Shown: positions 24,736 through 37,500 of the stretch, piece by piece
How positions within the stretch are numbered: position 1 is the first letter of the stretch
Layout of the letters: each line of letters starts with the position of its first letter
From: Echinometra lucunter
Lineage: Eukaryota; Echinodermata; Echinoidea; Camarodonta; Echinometridae
DNA length: 64,000 nt
Direction of reading: 5' to 3'
Assembly (NCBI GenBank): GCA_029962745.1
Contig: CM057151.1
Location: 1 to 64,000 of the forward strand
Made by a program: the position numbers and the translations under genes
The notes under the pieces: model-generated
What the model was told of the DNA's origin: nothing
The model's input: only the letters and a program-made list of their open reading frames with translations
The model's database searches: none

Positions 24736-25622
24736 GTATGCCTCCGCCCACCGTAGGTGGTTGCCGGAGGCATTATGTTTTCGGGTCGTCCGTCCGTCCG
24801 TCCCGTTTTCGTTCTCGCAATAACTTAAGAACCGTTTGACAGATCAACTTCAAACTTGGCTCATGTATGCATATGGGAGGGACAATGATCTGATTAGATT
24901 TTGGAGTCTCAAGCTTAAAGGTCAAGGTCATAGAGGTAATAATACACATAAAAATGGCTTGTTCTCGCGATAACTTAAGAACCATTTGACGGATTGGCTT
25001 CAACCTTGGCTAATGTATGCACATGGAAGGGACAATGATCTGATTAGATTTTGGTGTCACAAGGTCAAAGGTCAAAGGTCATGGAGGTCATTATGTACAT
25101 AGAAATGGTTTGTTTTTACCATAACTCAACAACCATTTGACCGATCAACCTCAAACTTGGCACAGGTAATGCATATGGGAGGGACAATGATTTGATTAGA
25201 TTTTGGGGTCTCAAGGTCAAAGGTCAAAGGTCATAGAGGCCATTATGTACATAGAAATGGTTCGTTTTCACCATAACTCAACCATTTGACCGATCAACCT
25301 CAAACTTGGCACAGGTATGCATATGGGAGGGACAATGATCTGATTAGATTTTGGGGTCTCAAGGTCAAAGGTCAAAGAGACCATTATGTACATAGAAATG
25401 GTTCGTTCTCGTGATAACTCAGTAACCATCAACAAACTTGGCTCATGTATGCATATGGAAAGGGCAATGCTCTCATTAGATTTGGGGGTCACAAGGTCAA
25501 AGGTCAAGGTCAAAGATGTCATTGTATAAATGAAAATAAATCAACATGAAGTGCCATTTATTTCTGATTTGGTACTGGCGGAGGCATAAAGTTCGACCAC
25601 GCGTGGTCGAAGATTCATCTAG
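24736..25622 (+). mobile_element. Helitron-like non-autonomous element with ~120-bp tandem repeats
   Basis: Starts with a hairpin (TATGCCTCCGCCCACC...GGTGG..CCGGAGGCAT) and has 12-bp inverted ends TATGCCTCCGCC/GGCGGAGGCATA. Near the 3' end is a perfect 20-bp palindrome TTCGACCACGCGTGGTCGAA (25592-25611), followed by CTAG and T, the CTRR-type Helitron terminus. Between lie about six ~120-bp tandem units, each with ATGATCTGATTAGATTTTGG and a run of AGGTCA direct repeats. Related degenerate copies lie at ~95-700, 31590-31850 (-) and 43790-44475 (-). Confidence 0.72.
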
Positions 25623-25937
25623 TTCCCTCATGCTTTTATGTGTATCATGAATGAAAAGAACTGATGTGCCAATATTTACATCAGAATATTACATTTACAA
25701 TTTGTACTATTGTGCAGGTGAAAAAAATGCAAATATTAACAGTACACTGTATATGCGAAGTGTCACCTTACAGCTTCAATTTGATATCCTTTGTGAGACA
25801 ATGTTATCCAATAAAGCATGAAAGCACCTCCGTAATGTACAAGCTGATGTTCTCCACAGTGGTATATACTAGGTGTTTTTCAAAAAAATATTTCCCACTT
25901 TTGATCTTTAATAGGTTGAAAACTATACATCATATAA

Positions 25938-26082
25938 TAGAGTCGAAACTCGGTATAAAGAGGTCTGATATAACAATATTTCTGATAACCCTCACTGATA
26001 TAACAAGATTTCTGCTATAACAAGGTAATTTTGATGGTCACAAGGACCTTGTTAATACATGTACTGAGTTTCCACTGTACTG
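25938..26082. mobile_element. Tigger/pogo-like MITE (tentative)
   Basis: Left end AGTCGAAACTCGGTATAAAG and inverted right end ACTGAGTTTCCACTGTACT; internal GATATAACAA repeats. Confidence 0.45.
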
Positions 26083-29000
26083 GCATTGATATGTGGTATA
26101 GCTTAATAGTGTACAATTTTGTTGGAGGTGATTTGAACATATCATGAATCTGTTTCATTAAGAAGTGGAAGGCATTTTGCCATTAAATTGAATATCATGA
26201 TATTGGATAGCCATTGATGAGGTTTATGGTTGTTTTTTTTTAATTGCCTAGAATGAACATATCTTGAAGTACCTAACTCCAAGAAAGGGTACAGGTTTAT
26301 CCATGATGCCCATGCAAAGATGGCCATTTTAAGAACTTTAAAGGGCATTATCTCTATGACGCATGATCAATTGATGTGTGAAACTCGGCACAGATTGTGC
26401 AATGATGACATATACATACTCTGGAAATATGAGATAAAAATAATTCGAAATATGGGTACTTCTTGTTTTCATGGCTAAGCATTTCATGAAATTTCATAAT
26501 TTTGAATGGAGAAGATTTCGGATTTGGAGTTGAGTATGAAGATGACATTTTGAAGGGCAGGTGATCCACTGCAGACAAAAGAGCAACCTTTAAAATATGT
26601 ACAGCATTTTATTAGAAATCTGTAGGATGAAGTATGACAGAGATATGGAGGAAGAGAGAAAGGCATGAAAATGGTCTAAAAATGGACAAAATGGCACCTG
26701 GATCATAATGCATGAGTGGTTTCAAAAAATGAATTGTTCAGTGATCAAGATGAAATGGCTATGAATATGGCTATGAAATTTGAAATGAATTGGACATGAG
26801 GAAATGACCTAAAGAGAGGCTACAAAAAATGAATGGTAAGAAGAAAAAGCAGAATACGAATGCACCAGAATAAAATCAAGGCAATGATACTGGGGCATCA
26901 TTACAATAGTGAGAACTCAACAAAACTAACGACAACAAAACAGAATTTTAGCTGACAACATATTGAATGGAGTTAAAAACTACAAACTAAATGAATAAAT
27001 GGATGAATAATATTCAACTTTGATGTACAACTTTTATTTATCCATTTAATATGTTGCCAGCCTTATAATCATTCTGTTCTGTTGTCTTTAGTTCTGTTGA
27101 GTTGCTCATTATTATTGTTTCATTCTGTCTGATTTAGCAAATAAACTTAAGGCCAGAAGACAACAGCTTGTGAATACACTTAGTGACCTGCTTCATTCTG
27201 TTCCATCATACCTAATAGATTAAAAAGTACATTGTACATGTAATACTAGTGACAAACCAAATACACATAATCAGCATTTGGGCAATTCCATGATAAGTGT
27301 GCATTGCCCTAAACTTTATTTTTGCTCTTTCTCAAATTTAGGTCAATTTTAGGGGTTAAAATTCATACAGAAATTGTAAATGCAATGGGGTTTAATACTC
27401 ACTAAAAAAAAAAAAAAATTGTTCTTAATGTCTCCTTATGGCAGAATCTGAACCATACAAACACTTAGATATATGGGACTACACACAGTTTTTTAGACTT
27501 GGAAAACTATCGGTTCTTTTGTAAATTTTTCAATTGGATAATCTGAAGGGCATTGTGTCAAGAAAATATTCCAAAATAAGTTGCTGAAAGCTATACAAAT
27601 CTAAAATATGTAGTGCTGGACAGATTGTAACTTGACCAACCCTAACGTGACTAACAAAGATTTTGGGACCTACTTAAAAAAAACAGAGAGGAAAACTTTT
27701 AAATTTTGTGGATAAACATTTGTCATCATATCAGAAGTAAAGATGATATAACTTTAAGTTTGAGGTACAACAAAGTAAAGAAGGATTTTTTCCAAAAACA
27801 TTGCTTATGTTTTTTGTGTCCTTTTTTTTATAACCCCTTACTAACCATGGTCAAAAGTTCTTATTACAGCTCCGGCATTGTCCAGTTGCTTTTTTTAATG
27901 TATTGTAGACCTTGGGTGGGAGAATATGTTGTTTCAAGATTAGGACTTGAAATGAAATGGATTTTTATTTTGCAGTATCAAAAGGTATGAACATTTGCTT
28001 AAATGTAACATCACTAATCATGGAATTGCCATTTGCAAACTTCTGACAAAAAAAAAATCAATGCAATAGTAATTTAGGAAGTTTATACAATGCATACTCA
28101 TAAGATCAAGCAATACTGGTACATAAATGTAGGGCCATATATTTTACTTTTTTTCCCTTGTGGTTTGTGCAAACTTTCCTCCCTACATTCCTGAGAGCAT
28201 ATATGATATCAATAACGTCATCATTACAGTTAACAAAATAGCAGCCACATTTTAACCTTTTAGATACAAAGAAACATCTTGCCACTAAAAGAACCAAAGT
28301 GTTACCAGTATGAAATCATATTGTGGTAATAGACAAAAATCATGAGGAATAGGCATCACCTCCCCCCCCCCCCCCCCCCCCATCCTTAAATTCTCTGTAA
28401 CACAGCAGTGTTCTTAAGGTTAAGAATACAAGAACTATTATCACAAAAACTACATTTTAAAAGTATTGTTCTAATTCAGCTGTACAGCACCCCCAAATAC
28501 AAAATGATAATAGGTGGTGCATCATTTTAAAGGAAATATCAAATGAGCTATTCAGTTAGAATGAAAATGATATACATGTACAGGTACATGCAGAGTCATA
28601 TGTCATTCAAGAAGGTGGAGTCTTCACAGTCATTTAATGTTTGTGACACACTTACTCATATTTAATCTGGTACATGTATTTGAAAGGAACCATTACAATA
28701 TATCAATATATACTTTTATTTCCTTGTGAGGAAAAATTAGCGGTACAAGAGAAAATATGACTAACCTACTAAACCTGAAAGCTGAATCCTATAAGGTTGA
28801 TACAGGTATATCAGCTATATCCGAGTATGCTTGAAACAGCCTATGAGTAATGCATTCAAGAGTGGTCTTATATATGCCTTTAAATCAAATAAATATTAAG
28901 CATGTACATGTAAAATGGAAAACTTCAAGTTGCTTAGCCACTCATAAGCTCCTCCACATTAAGCACTTTCTATAGTATGCAACAATGTCGAGTGAAAATG

Positions 29001-29422
29001 AAACTGGCTACAGTTTACATGAATTCATCTCATATTGCTTGAAAAAGGCACAATAAATTTTCAAACAAACAAAAAAGACTGCCTAGTGTCTGGACAATTT
29101 TGCCTCTGATGTGAAATGTCCCATTCAGTCCTATGACAAAATATTGTCCTTATCAGAGGAAATAGGACAGACAGTATGTACTTTAATGTACATCTGCTGG
29201 GTACACTGTATTGGTAAATAATACCAATATTTACCACTCGGTATTTACAGGTTGAGCCAGGCATGTATTACCTTGCAAGAACTTTTCAAAAACAAAAACT
29301 TCTATATATGGAAACTCAACAGTTCATACATGTAATGCCAAACCAATATGGATTTCGCTATAGATAATTTCTTAATTCCAATTTGAATTTCAGAAGAATT
29401 TTTCTTTTTGTATGTTGAGCAA
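26083..29422. other. Intergenic, no gene seen
   Basis: AT-rich, no frame above 95 codons with recognisable content. Only the C20 tract stands out. Confidence 0.5.
28362..28381. repeat. Poly(C) tract, 20 nt
   Basis: Uninterrupted C run in the intergenic region. Confidence 0.9.
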
Positions 29423-29426
29423 TTAA

Positions 29427-30419
29427 AGGAGAATGCAACCCACACATCAGTGTGCTTCTAGTGAATGAAGAAACACAAGAAGAATAAACAGTGAAAGTTT
29501 GAGGAAAATCGGACAATCTGTTCAAGAGTTATGAACTTTGACAGTTTAAGTAAATCCTTATTATAGGGATCCTTTAACCCATAAAGGTACAGTGCCTCCT
29601 TTAGGAGACGCTTTGGCAGTATCTGCTGATCCAGAATGCTGGGCATTACACTTTATACATGAGCAGGAAGAGAAAAATTCACTGAAAATTTTGAGTCCAT
29701 TCCCAGTGCAGTATGTTGTTGCGTTTTCAAGCTACAGCAGTTTAAATGTTACTAATCATTGAACTCTTTAAATTGGCATGCAGTGAATATTATAATATCA
29801 CTATTTCCTTGTTCAAATTGGCAGTTTCAGCTTTAAATTTTGCAATCATAATTCATTTTGGTTCATGTTATATCTATATTTATTTTTTTCAAATTATGTA
29901 AGAGTGGATAAAAAATATTTGTTGCCAATTTGAGGATTGAAGATGATTAATTTAGGCCTCTAAAAAGCTCTGTACTTCTATGGGTTAATTGGCAACTTTG
30001 CCAGCATCTGTGACGTCATCGTGGACAACTTACCATTCATTCTGTACACAGAATTCAACATTTTCTTCATTTTCAAGAGAAATAAAAATTCTTTTGATTT
30101 CTTGTTTGAGTATGACATGGCTATATGAATTCTGCAAGCATATTGGGAAGAATTATGTTGATTCCTGACTTGAAATTTCATATAAATCAATTTTTTTGAA
30201 AAATTATGTACAAAATGAATTAAGAGTTGTCCATGATGACATCACAGATGCTGCCAAAGTTGCCAACTCAAGGATCCTCATGATAGGGATTTATTGAATC
30301 TTTTCAAAAATTAATAACTCTTGAACAGATTGTCCGATTTTGCTCAAAATTTCACTGTTTACTCTTCTTGGTCATCTTTATTAACTAAGAGCACACTGAT
30401 GCTTGAGTTGCATTCTCCT
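29427..30419. mobile_element. TTAA-flanked palindromic DNA element (993 bp) at the RAP1 3' end
   Basis: TTAA at 29423-29426 and 30420-30423 flanks inverted ends AGGAGAATGCAAC...GTTGCATTCTCCT. The inverted similarity extends ~150 bp inward (both ends contain AAATCGGACAATCTGTTCAA in opposite orientation). An inner pair (GGCAACTTTGCCAGCATCTG near 29990 and its inverse near 30245) adds further palindromy. No transposase. TTAA duplication suggests piggyBac-type mobilisation (inference). Confidence 0.85.
30374..30384 (-). promoter_or_regulatory. Candidate RAP1 poly(A) signal
   Basis: AATAAA on the - strand (30382-30377), about 95 nt after the RAP1 stop codon, inside the TTAA element. A second AATAAA lies near 30295. 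Usage is inference. Confidence 0.4.
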
Positions 30420-30477
30420 TTAAGAAAATTTTTGTGTGTGTGTGGAACATATTTCAAGTTACTTCTCAGCCAGATGT

Positions 30478-30596
30478 TTATGATTGTAACCACTTGAGAC
30501 GCTGATTGACTGCTACATTGCCGTACCTCATCAAGACATCTTGTCTGCCTGGTGAACTCAACAGTAACTTGTCTTGAGAGCTTGACCACAGGGGAC
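30478..30596 (-). CDS. TERF2IP: RAP1 exon 14 (RCT end and stop)
   Basis: Acceptor AATCTTTACAG; stop TAA at 30480-30478. Codes PLWSSSQDKLLLSSPGRQDV and RYGNVAVNQRLKWLQS, aligning with YPIWSRQDDIDLQKDDEDTREALVKKFG..VARRIEF of human RAP1. Confidence 0.95.
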
Positions 30597-31447
30597 CTGT
30601 AAAGATTTTTAGAAAAATGTATTTCAGGCTTATAATAATCATAAAAACAAGATGAACACAACAACATTCCCAACATGCCTCCGTCTCTGTGATCTATGTG
30701 ACCTGTAATCTGCAACTTGAAGACCAATAAATATTGCTTTATTTAGACCTCAGAACTGCATTTCAGATATTAAAAATTAGATGATAGTTTATAAATTGAT
30801 GTTGAACGACTCAAAGACAGAATTCTTCATAGCAGCCTCTCCTCACATTCTTCGCAATCTGCCAGATCTGAAGCTAAAAGTTGGCGATATATCCATAAGC
30901 CTTCAGTCACCATAAAAAATCTTGGTGTCATTTTTGATAGAGAAATGTTGATGGCAGACCGTGTCTCTCAAATATGTACCACAGTAACTTTTCATTTAAG
31001 GACCATTTCTCAAATTCGAAGAAAAATTACTCAATCAGCCTGTAACAATGCAATCCATTCTCTAGTTATGTCCCGTTTAGATTACTGTAATGGCCTTCTT
31101 TCCACTATCCCTGTTACTCAATTAGATCACATTCAATGGCTTCAAAATTGGGCGGCTCGCCTAATTCATCAGGTAACGAGATTTCACTCCCTTAAACCTC
31201 TCCTTGACTCATTACACTGGCTTCCAGTAAGACATCGAATAGTTTTTGAATTACTTTTGTTAGTGTTCAAATCCCTTAATAAGCAGGCACCTCAACATCT
31301 ATTTGATTGTTTGACCCTATACACCCCCCGCAGGAATGTACAATCCTAAATCGACCCACTACATCTTACATATAACATCACACGGAAACTGGCTGGAGAT
31401 AGGACTTTCACTATAACTGCATAATAACAATAATAATAATAACAATG

Positions 31448-31526
<79 letters not shown>

Positions 31527-34500
31527 CAATAATAATAAATATTGTCAATTTGTTTCAATACTGCCATAGACAAATCTAGAAAACTGACATCTGAAATTAC
31601 AGAACTGACCTCTGTTGCCTGTGACCTTTCAACCTATGTACCCCAAAGTCTAATCAGATTGTCTTCCTATGGATGTTGATGCATACTATCACCAAGACTG
31701 AAGTTCATAACTTCATACAGAACAACGCCGTAACGAGGCTAAAACCTGAAATTTCTAAATTGACCTCTGTCACCTTTGACCTACGAACCTAAAATCTAAT
31801 CAGATCATTTGCCTCTAGCACCACCTCGGTGGGCGAAGGCATAAAAACACTTTGTTAAATGATACATGTTAAATGATACAAGCACAGAATTATGGTTTCC
31901 ATAAACATCAACATCTTTGATATTCATTTCTAATGAACATCTAGATTACCGGTAAACAGAAAACCATCAGAGGACAATTTTTGGTTCTGATTTCTTCTTC
32001 CTCTCTCCTCATAAAGTCAAAAATTGATCCTCGTACTCATTCCACAGCAACAACTTAACAGACATGTCAATATGAAAATGTCTTACCTTTTGTTTCTTTT
32101 GTAAGAGAACCAAATTGCAGGTACTCTTCTACTCTTGTAATATCCCCAGTATGAACATAGAGAGCTGTACAAACCTGTAATTTTGTTTGCTTATACTTAG
32201 CACATAGTTCCTGTGAGAGAGAGACAGAGACAGAGAAAAAAAAAAAACAGTAATTGTGACTTTTAATTTAACTGGAAACATGGAATACCAGGGGAACAAA
32301 CTACTGGGAAAAGCTAGAAAAAGAGAGTTGTGGAACAGAATGATTGCAAAAAATTGGCACCTAAAGAGAGAGAGAGACAGGGAATATGCTTATACCTGCT
32401 AGAGTGATCTCTAATTCTCTGGTTTCAATGATGATCACACCCTAATACAGTTCTTATTCTTCACTGTTAAAACAAAATATACTATTCCGGAACCTATTCA
32501 CATGATGCTGCATTTAGCTGTAATCTAAATGTTTCACTATTGATCATCCAAAAAGGTATCCTCGTGGCTGACCCTACCCCCTTGCACTTTGCACCAACCT
32601 TGCTTGTTAACAACTGGCAAGACTTGTATACCTTAATTACTTTGCTTCGGTACCCCTCATTTACAGTGCTGTATTATCACGGTTACCTCAATCATATTGA
32701 TGTAGTCTTCACTATCTTCTTCTGCTTGGTTATCTGAGGGATGATCTTCATGATCTAACAAAGTACCTACAAAAGGAATGGAGATTTTTGCAATCATAGC
32801 CACTAATGGCCACAAGTTTGAACAAGGTGTAAGAAAAGTTTAAACACTAAGGTCTCGGTCACATTTGACCAATAATGACAATGATAATGAGATTTTTCAT
32901 TAAAGATACACCAAAGAGTACTTTAAAAACTCTTATTATTGTTATAGGTCAAAGGTAACCAAGGCCTAACAGTACAATGTACACTTAAACAAATACTACA
33001 GCATTACACATTATCTGTGATACCCCATGCCTACGACTACAACTCAACCAGCCAACACAATAAATAATAGAGAAACAGAAGGATATGGCATTAGCAAAAC
33101 ATTCTTAAAGCAAGAGGAAAAATCCTTTGTTAACATTATTAATTACAACAATCTGGTTGTCCAAAGACATGGAAATTAATCTTCCTACAATTGCTCACTT
33201 GTTTGTTTGTGTGGAGTTGATGTATGTCTAGTTCTTTTCAATGGAAGCACATCACTTGCAGTATCATCTGAGGCTGATGAATCTGAGACTATCTCCATAC
33301 CTCTCCCTGATCGTCTAAGGGGTGTCCTATAATTACAAGGCCAATAGTTCATTCCAATCTTGAAAGGTATACATCCCAATGCAAACATTTTGAATATTCT
33401 TGCTTGCCGTTTGCCCTGAGACTCTAATTTGAAGAGAATATGGTCAAGGCTTTTCCTAACAACTTCATACATTTACTGAAATTCAATACAGAAGTTGTTT
33501 TGTGGCACTTGGTCAAATTTCATTATAGCATGCATTTAATAAACCTACTGAGCATGATTCAATTCAATTCATTTCACCATTAAAAAAAAATCCATTCAGT
33601 ATAACAAGCATTTTCCATAGAGCCCAGCATGAGTTATCTTAGTATTTGACAGGTTATGACTTGTCAATCCTTTTGATATGAGGTATGTTTTAAACAGAAG
33701 AATGTTTCACCTCCTATGTGGGGATGAATCCACTGTACATCTTGGCTTCTTCTGTGATTCCTTTCTGGCTGTACCTGGAAAGTTAAACCAATCACGCTCA
33801 CTGTTTAAATTAATGCTGATAAGGACTTTTAGAATGACTGAATGAGAACAGCATTCACATCAACTATGCAAAAGGAAGAATGAAATGATATTCAACAGTA
33901 GAGGGCAATATTTCCCACACACAGTACAGACAAAGGCACTTCTGGTTTCCATGCAAACATAATGGGTCGAGTCCCAATGTATTTTTTTAGCCCAGAAAAT
34001 GCAAGCAACAAATTCTGATGCTTAGATCTTATAAAATCATGGGGAGAGTTCATAAAACCTGAAAAATATTTTTGTCAAATGAGGGATTTGTTACATTTGT
34101 TACATTTGTACATTTTATATGGGAGAAGGAAGAAATCTTGTATCGTCGGTAATGGATTTGTATCTGTGCATGTATTGACCTGCACAGTAAGCGGGATATG
34201 TTGCCCTCTACTGATGAATCTCATATTTGTGGTAGGAGACTTAGGGGTTTAGTCCAGTGAGCTGTTGTTGCTGAATCCTTTGAAATATTTCACTATAAAG
34301 ACTACATAATTTATGAGAAGTGTTGATTACCTAATCTGTGTGGTGATTTAACAGGTGTCTTAAGTGATGAGAAGTGTTGATTACCTATTTTATGTGGTGA
34401 TTTAACAGGTGTAAATGATGAGAAGTGTTGATTACCTAATCTGTGTGGTGATTTAACAGGTGTCTTAAGTGATGAGAAGTGTTGATTACCTATTTTCTAT

Positions 34501-37500
34501 TCTCTTCACTGGCTCCAGATCCATGAAAGAATTATCTTCAAAGTTCTTCTTCTTGTCTTTAAAACCATTCACGGTCTAGCTCCATCCTATCTTCAAGATC
34601 TCATTTCTCTCCGTTCATCATCTTCTTCAGCAACTCAACGTCTCCGTTCTGCTTCTATTGCCCATCTGCAACTATCTCCTGGACCCCGTACCATGACCCG
34701 TTATGGTGATCGTGCCTTTTCTTCCCTTGCCCCCAAACTCTGGAACAATCTTCCCATCTACATTCGTGAGGCCTCCATTATAGACTCATTCAAAACACTT
34801 CTTAAGACTCATCTTGTTAGGCAATCCTCTTCTTAGTTAATGTATTTTATATGTGTTCTTCCCCTTTTTTCTCTTTTGCTCTCTTTTTCTCATGCGCTTA
34901 GAAACATTGTATTAAGCGCAATATAAATGTTACATATTATTATTATTATTATTATTATTATTTTATGTGGTGATTTAACAGGTGTAAATGATGAGAAGTG
35001 CTGATTACCTAATTTGTGTGGTGAGTTAGAAGGTGGCTTAATTGATGAGAAGCGTTGCTTACCTAATTTGTGTGGTGATTTATGAGGTGTCTTAAGTGAT
35101 GAGAAGTGTTGCTTACCTAATTTGTGTGGTGATTTAACAGGTGTAAATGATGAGAAGTGCTGATTACCTAATTTGTGTGGTGATTTAGAAGGTGGCTTAA
35201 TTGATGAGAAGTGTTGCTTACCTAATTTGTGTGGTGATTTAACAGGCGTTTTTCTCTTCTTGGATGAAGACAGACGGACAACAACAATCTCCTGTGGACT
35301 AGAGGGATCTTTTTTACTTGACCTAACAGAAAAATCAAAAGTAAAACAAATTTGAACATTCTAATCATTGTTTTTCTCTTTTCTTCTCATAAGTAAAATG
35401 TTATCATCAGTATATTAAGAGCACAAAGTGGATAGTCCATGTATCTCAAATACTAGTACCGAGGTAAATGTAAAGTCTTAAGGAGATATAAAGGAGAAAG
35501 CATACAAATTGTGTTGTCTCAAGAAGCATAAAAGAAAAAAGACGTGAGTTAAAACTATCTAGAAATCATTGTTTAAATCTATCATTTTCATTTTGGTATA
35601 TAAACAGCCTTCAGATATTTAACAGGTCCAAGTAAAGTCCAAATAAGTTGTTTCTTTCCCCCTTCTGCAGTCCATTGCAGTACAGCAATCTTAATCATAC
35701 ATTATGATGATCTAGTCTTTAAGCAGCTACATCAGAGCTTCTGAATAGTAAGTTTTTAAACAATCCTAATCCTCACATGGTAATACTAAGCATTGACATA
35801 ACATTCAACACAAAAAATAAAATGTGATTTCTTGAAAAACTAAGTTTTGAGAATTATGTTTTTCTGTTATGAAATCAACATAGGGGTATCATTTGAACCT
35901 ACCCAAATTTATTCAACTCAAACTTCAGATTATCTTTCAAACTGGGTTCAAAATATGTTACCTTCTAGATTCCTTGATTCTCTGTGTGCTTTTGTCTTTG
36001 CCAACCATCTCATCTGGCTGCATTTCCCTATCATCGATGCCATCTGAATGCTTGGCGCCATCATCAATTCCATTATCTATCTGCACTGAACTATCATTTC
36101 GTCTATCTAATTGATGGACTTCATTATTTCTTGGGCTTGACTGCTCTGAACCATCATCTATTCTACATGTCCGCATATCTCTTCCATCATCCTGTACACC
36201 AATATCATCCATTTCGATGTTGCTTCTTGCTTTATCTTGGTTTTCCAGTATCTTTTTTAACCTTGTCCTTCTATCCGTTTCCCCTCCTTCCTTTTGAAGA
36301 GATTCACTGTGGTTTTCTGCTTCACTCTTTTTTCCTTTTCTTCTACCTCCAGCAACTGTTTCATCACTTCCATATTCATCTCTTGAATGACCTTCAGCAC
36401 TTCTACTTCTTGTTTTGTAAGTAAGTTTTGTTGGTGACTTTGTAGAAACATCACATTTTTCCTTATTTGTTTGTCTTGTTGATCTTCGCACTACCTGAGC
36501 CTGTAAAGCAGAGCTTTTAGCTTGCTTGCTGTGATTCTCATCTGAAGAGCTTGGTGATGCTGAGCTTTTTGGACAACAATTTGTCTCATCTATAGTCCCG
36601 TCAATTTCTTTTCCATCAGCTCCTTGATCTGGAAAAAAAACGTGTAGTTTTTATTCAGTTTTTAGATATAAGTTACCTTTTACAATCAAATGTTACTTTT
36701 CAGTATTACAATTACATTTTTTCAAAACGATCTCAATTAGGTTATAGACGTTATTTACATAAAATCATACTTGCAGTGATGGGTAAAGCAAGAAATGAAA
36801 TTGTGCTTCTCACATACTGGTCATGATCAAACATATTTCTACAAAAGAACAACTCCTTCATTACAAAGTGACATGAGAGCATACCCTATATTTTAGGCTG
36901 AACAAAATACATTTTCTACAAAAATTAGACAAAGTAGGAGACACATCTTTACACGAGAAGTCACAATCAATAACCACTCACTTTTTAGATCTGCACTTGC
37001 TGCTTGATAAAGATCCAAGTCAAATGATGATGTGTCACTGGGTTCATCTTCTGTTATATTCTCCTTGTTGTGTGTTACATTCTTTTTCATTGTACTTTCT
37101 CCCTCAATATCTTCACCACTTGACTGACTGATAGTCACTTCTGTAAGTAGTAAGGAAATGATAAAAATCAAACCGAGGCGCCTTCTCTTTGTATGGTGAA
37201 CTCTCTAGCTGTCCCAACTTTGGAGTTGACATTGAACTGACTAATGAAGAACCATTCTTCATACGACCATACTTTGCCACTGAACTTGACAAAACTACCA
37301 TTGAGAAAGAACTAAGCAAACTTGGCATACTAGAAGTAGGCCATCAACCTTACACCTCACCTGTCTTCCTCTTATCCAAGAAAAACACTCCTGAAAAGAG
37401 AACTGCTACTGATTTTCAAACTTTTCTTCACCAAAGACGATGACTGTAGGCTACAGCTCGCAATCCCTGAAACCCTAACTGATACTCAACATCGTGTACT

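Noticed and set aside
36257..36454. A 65-codon reverse frame within RAP1 exon 8, and the + strand 146-codon frame there
   Set aside because: Shadow frames of the confidently assigned exon.
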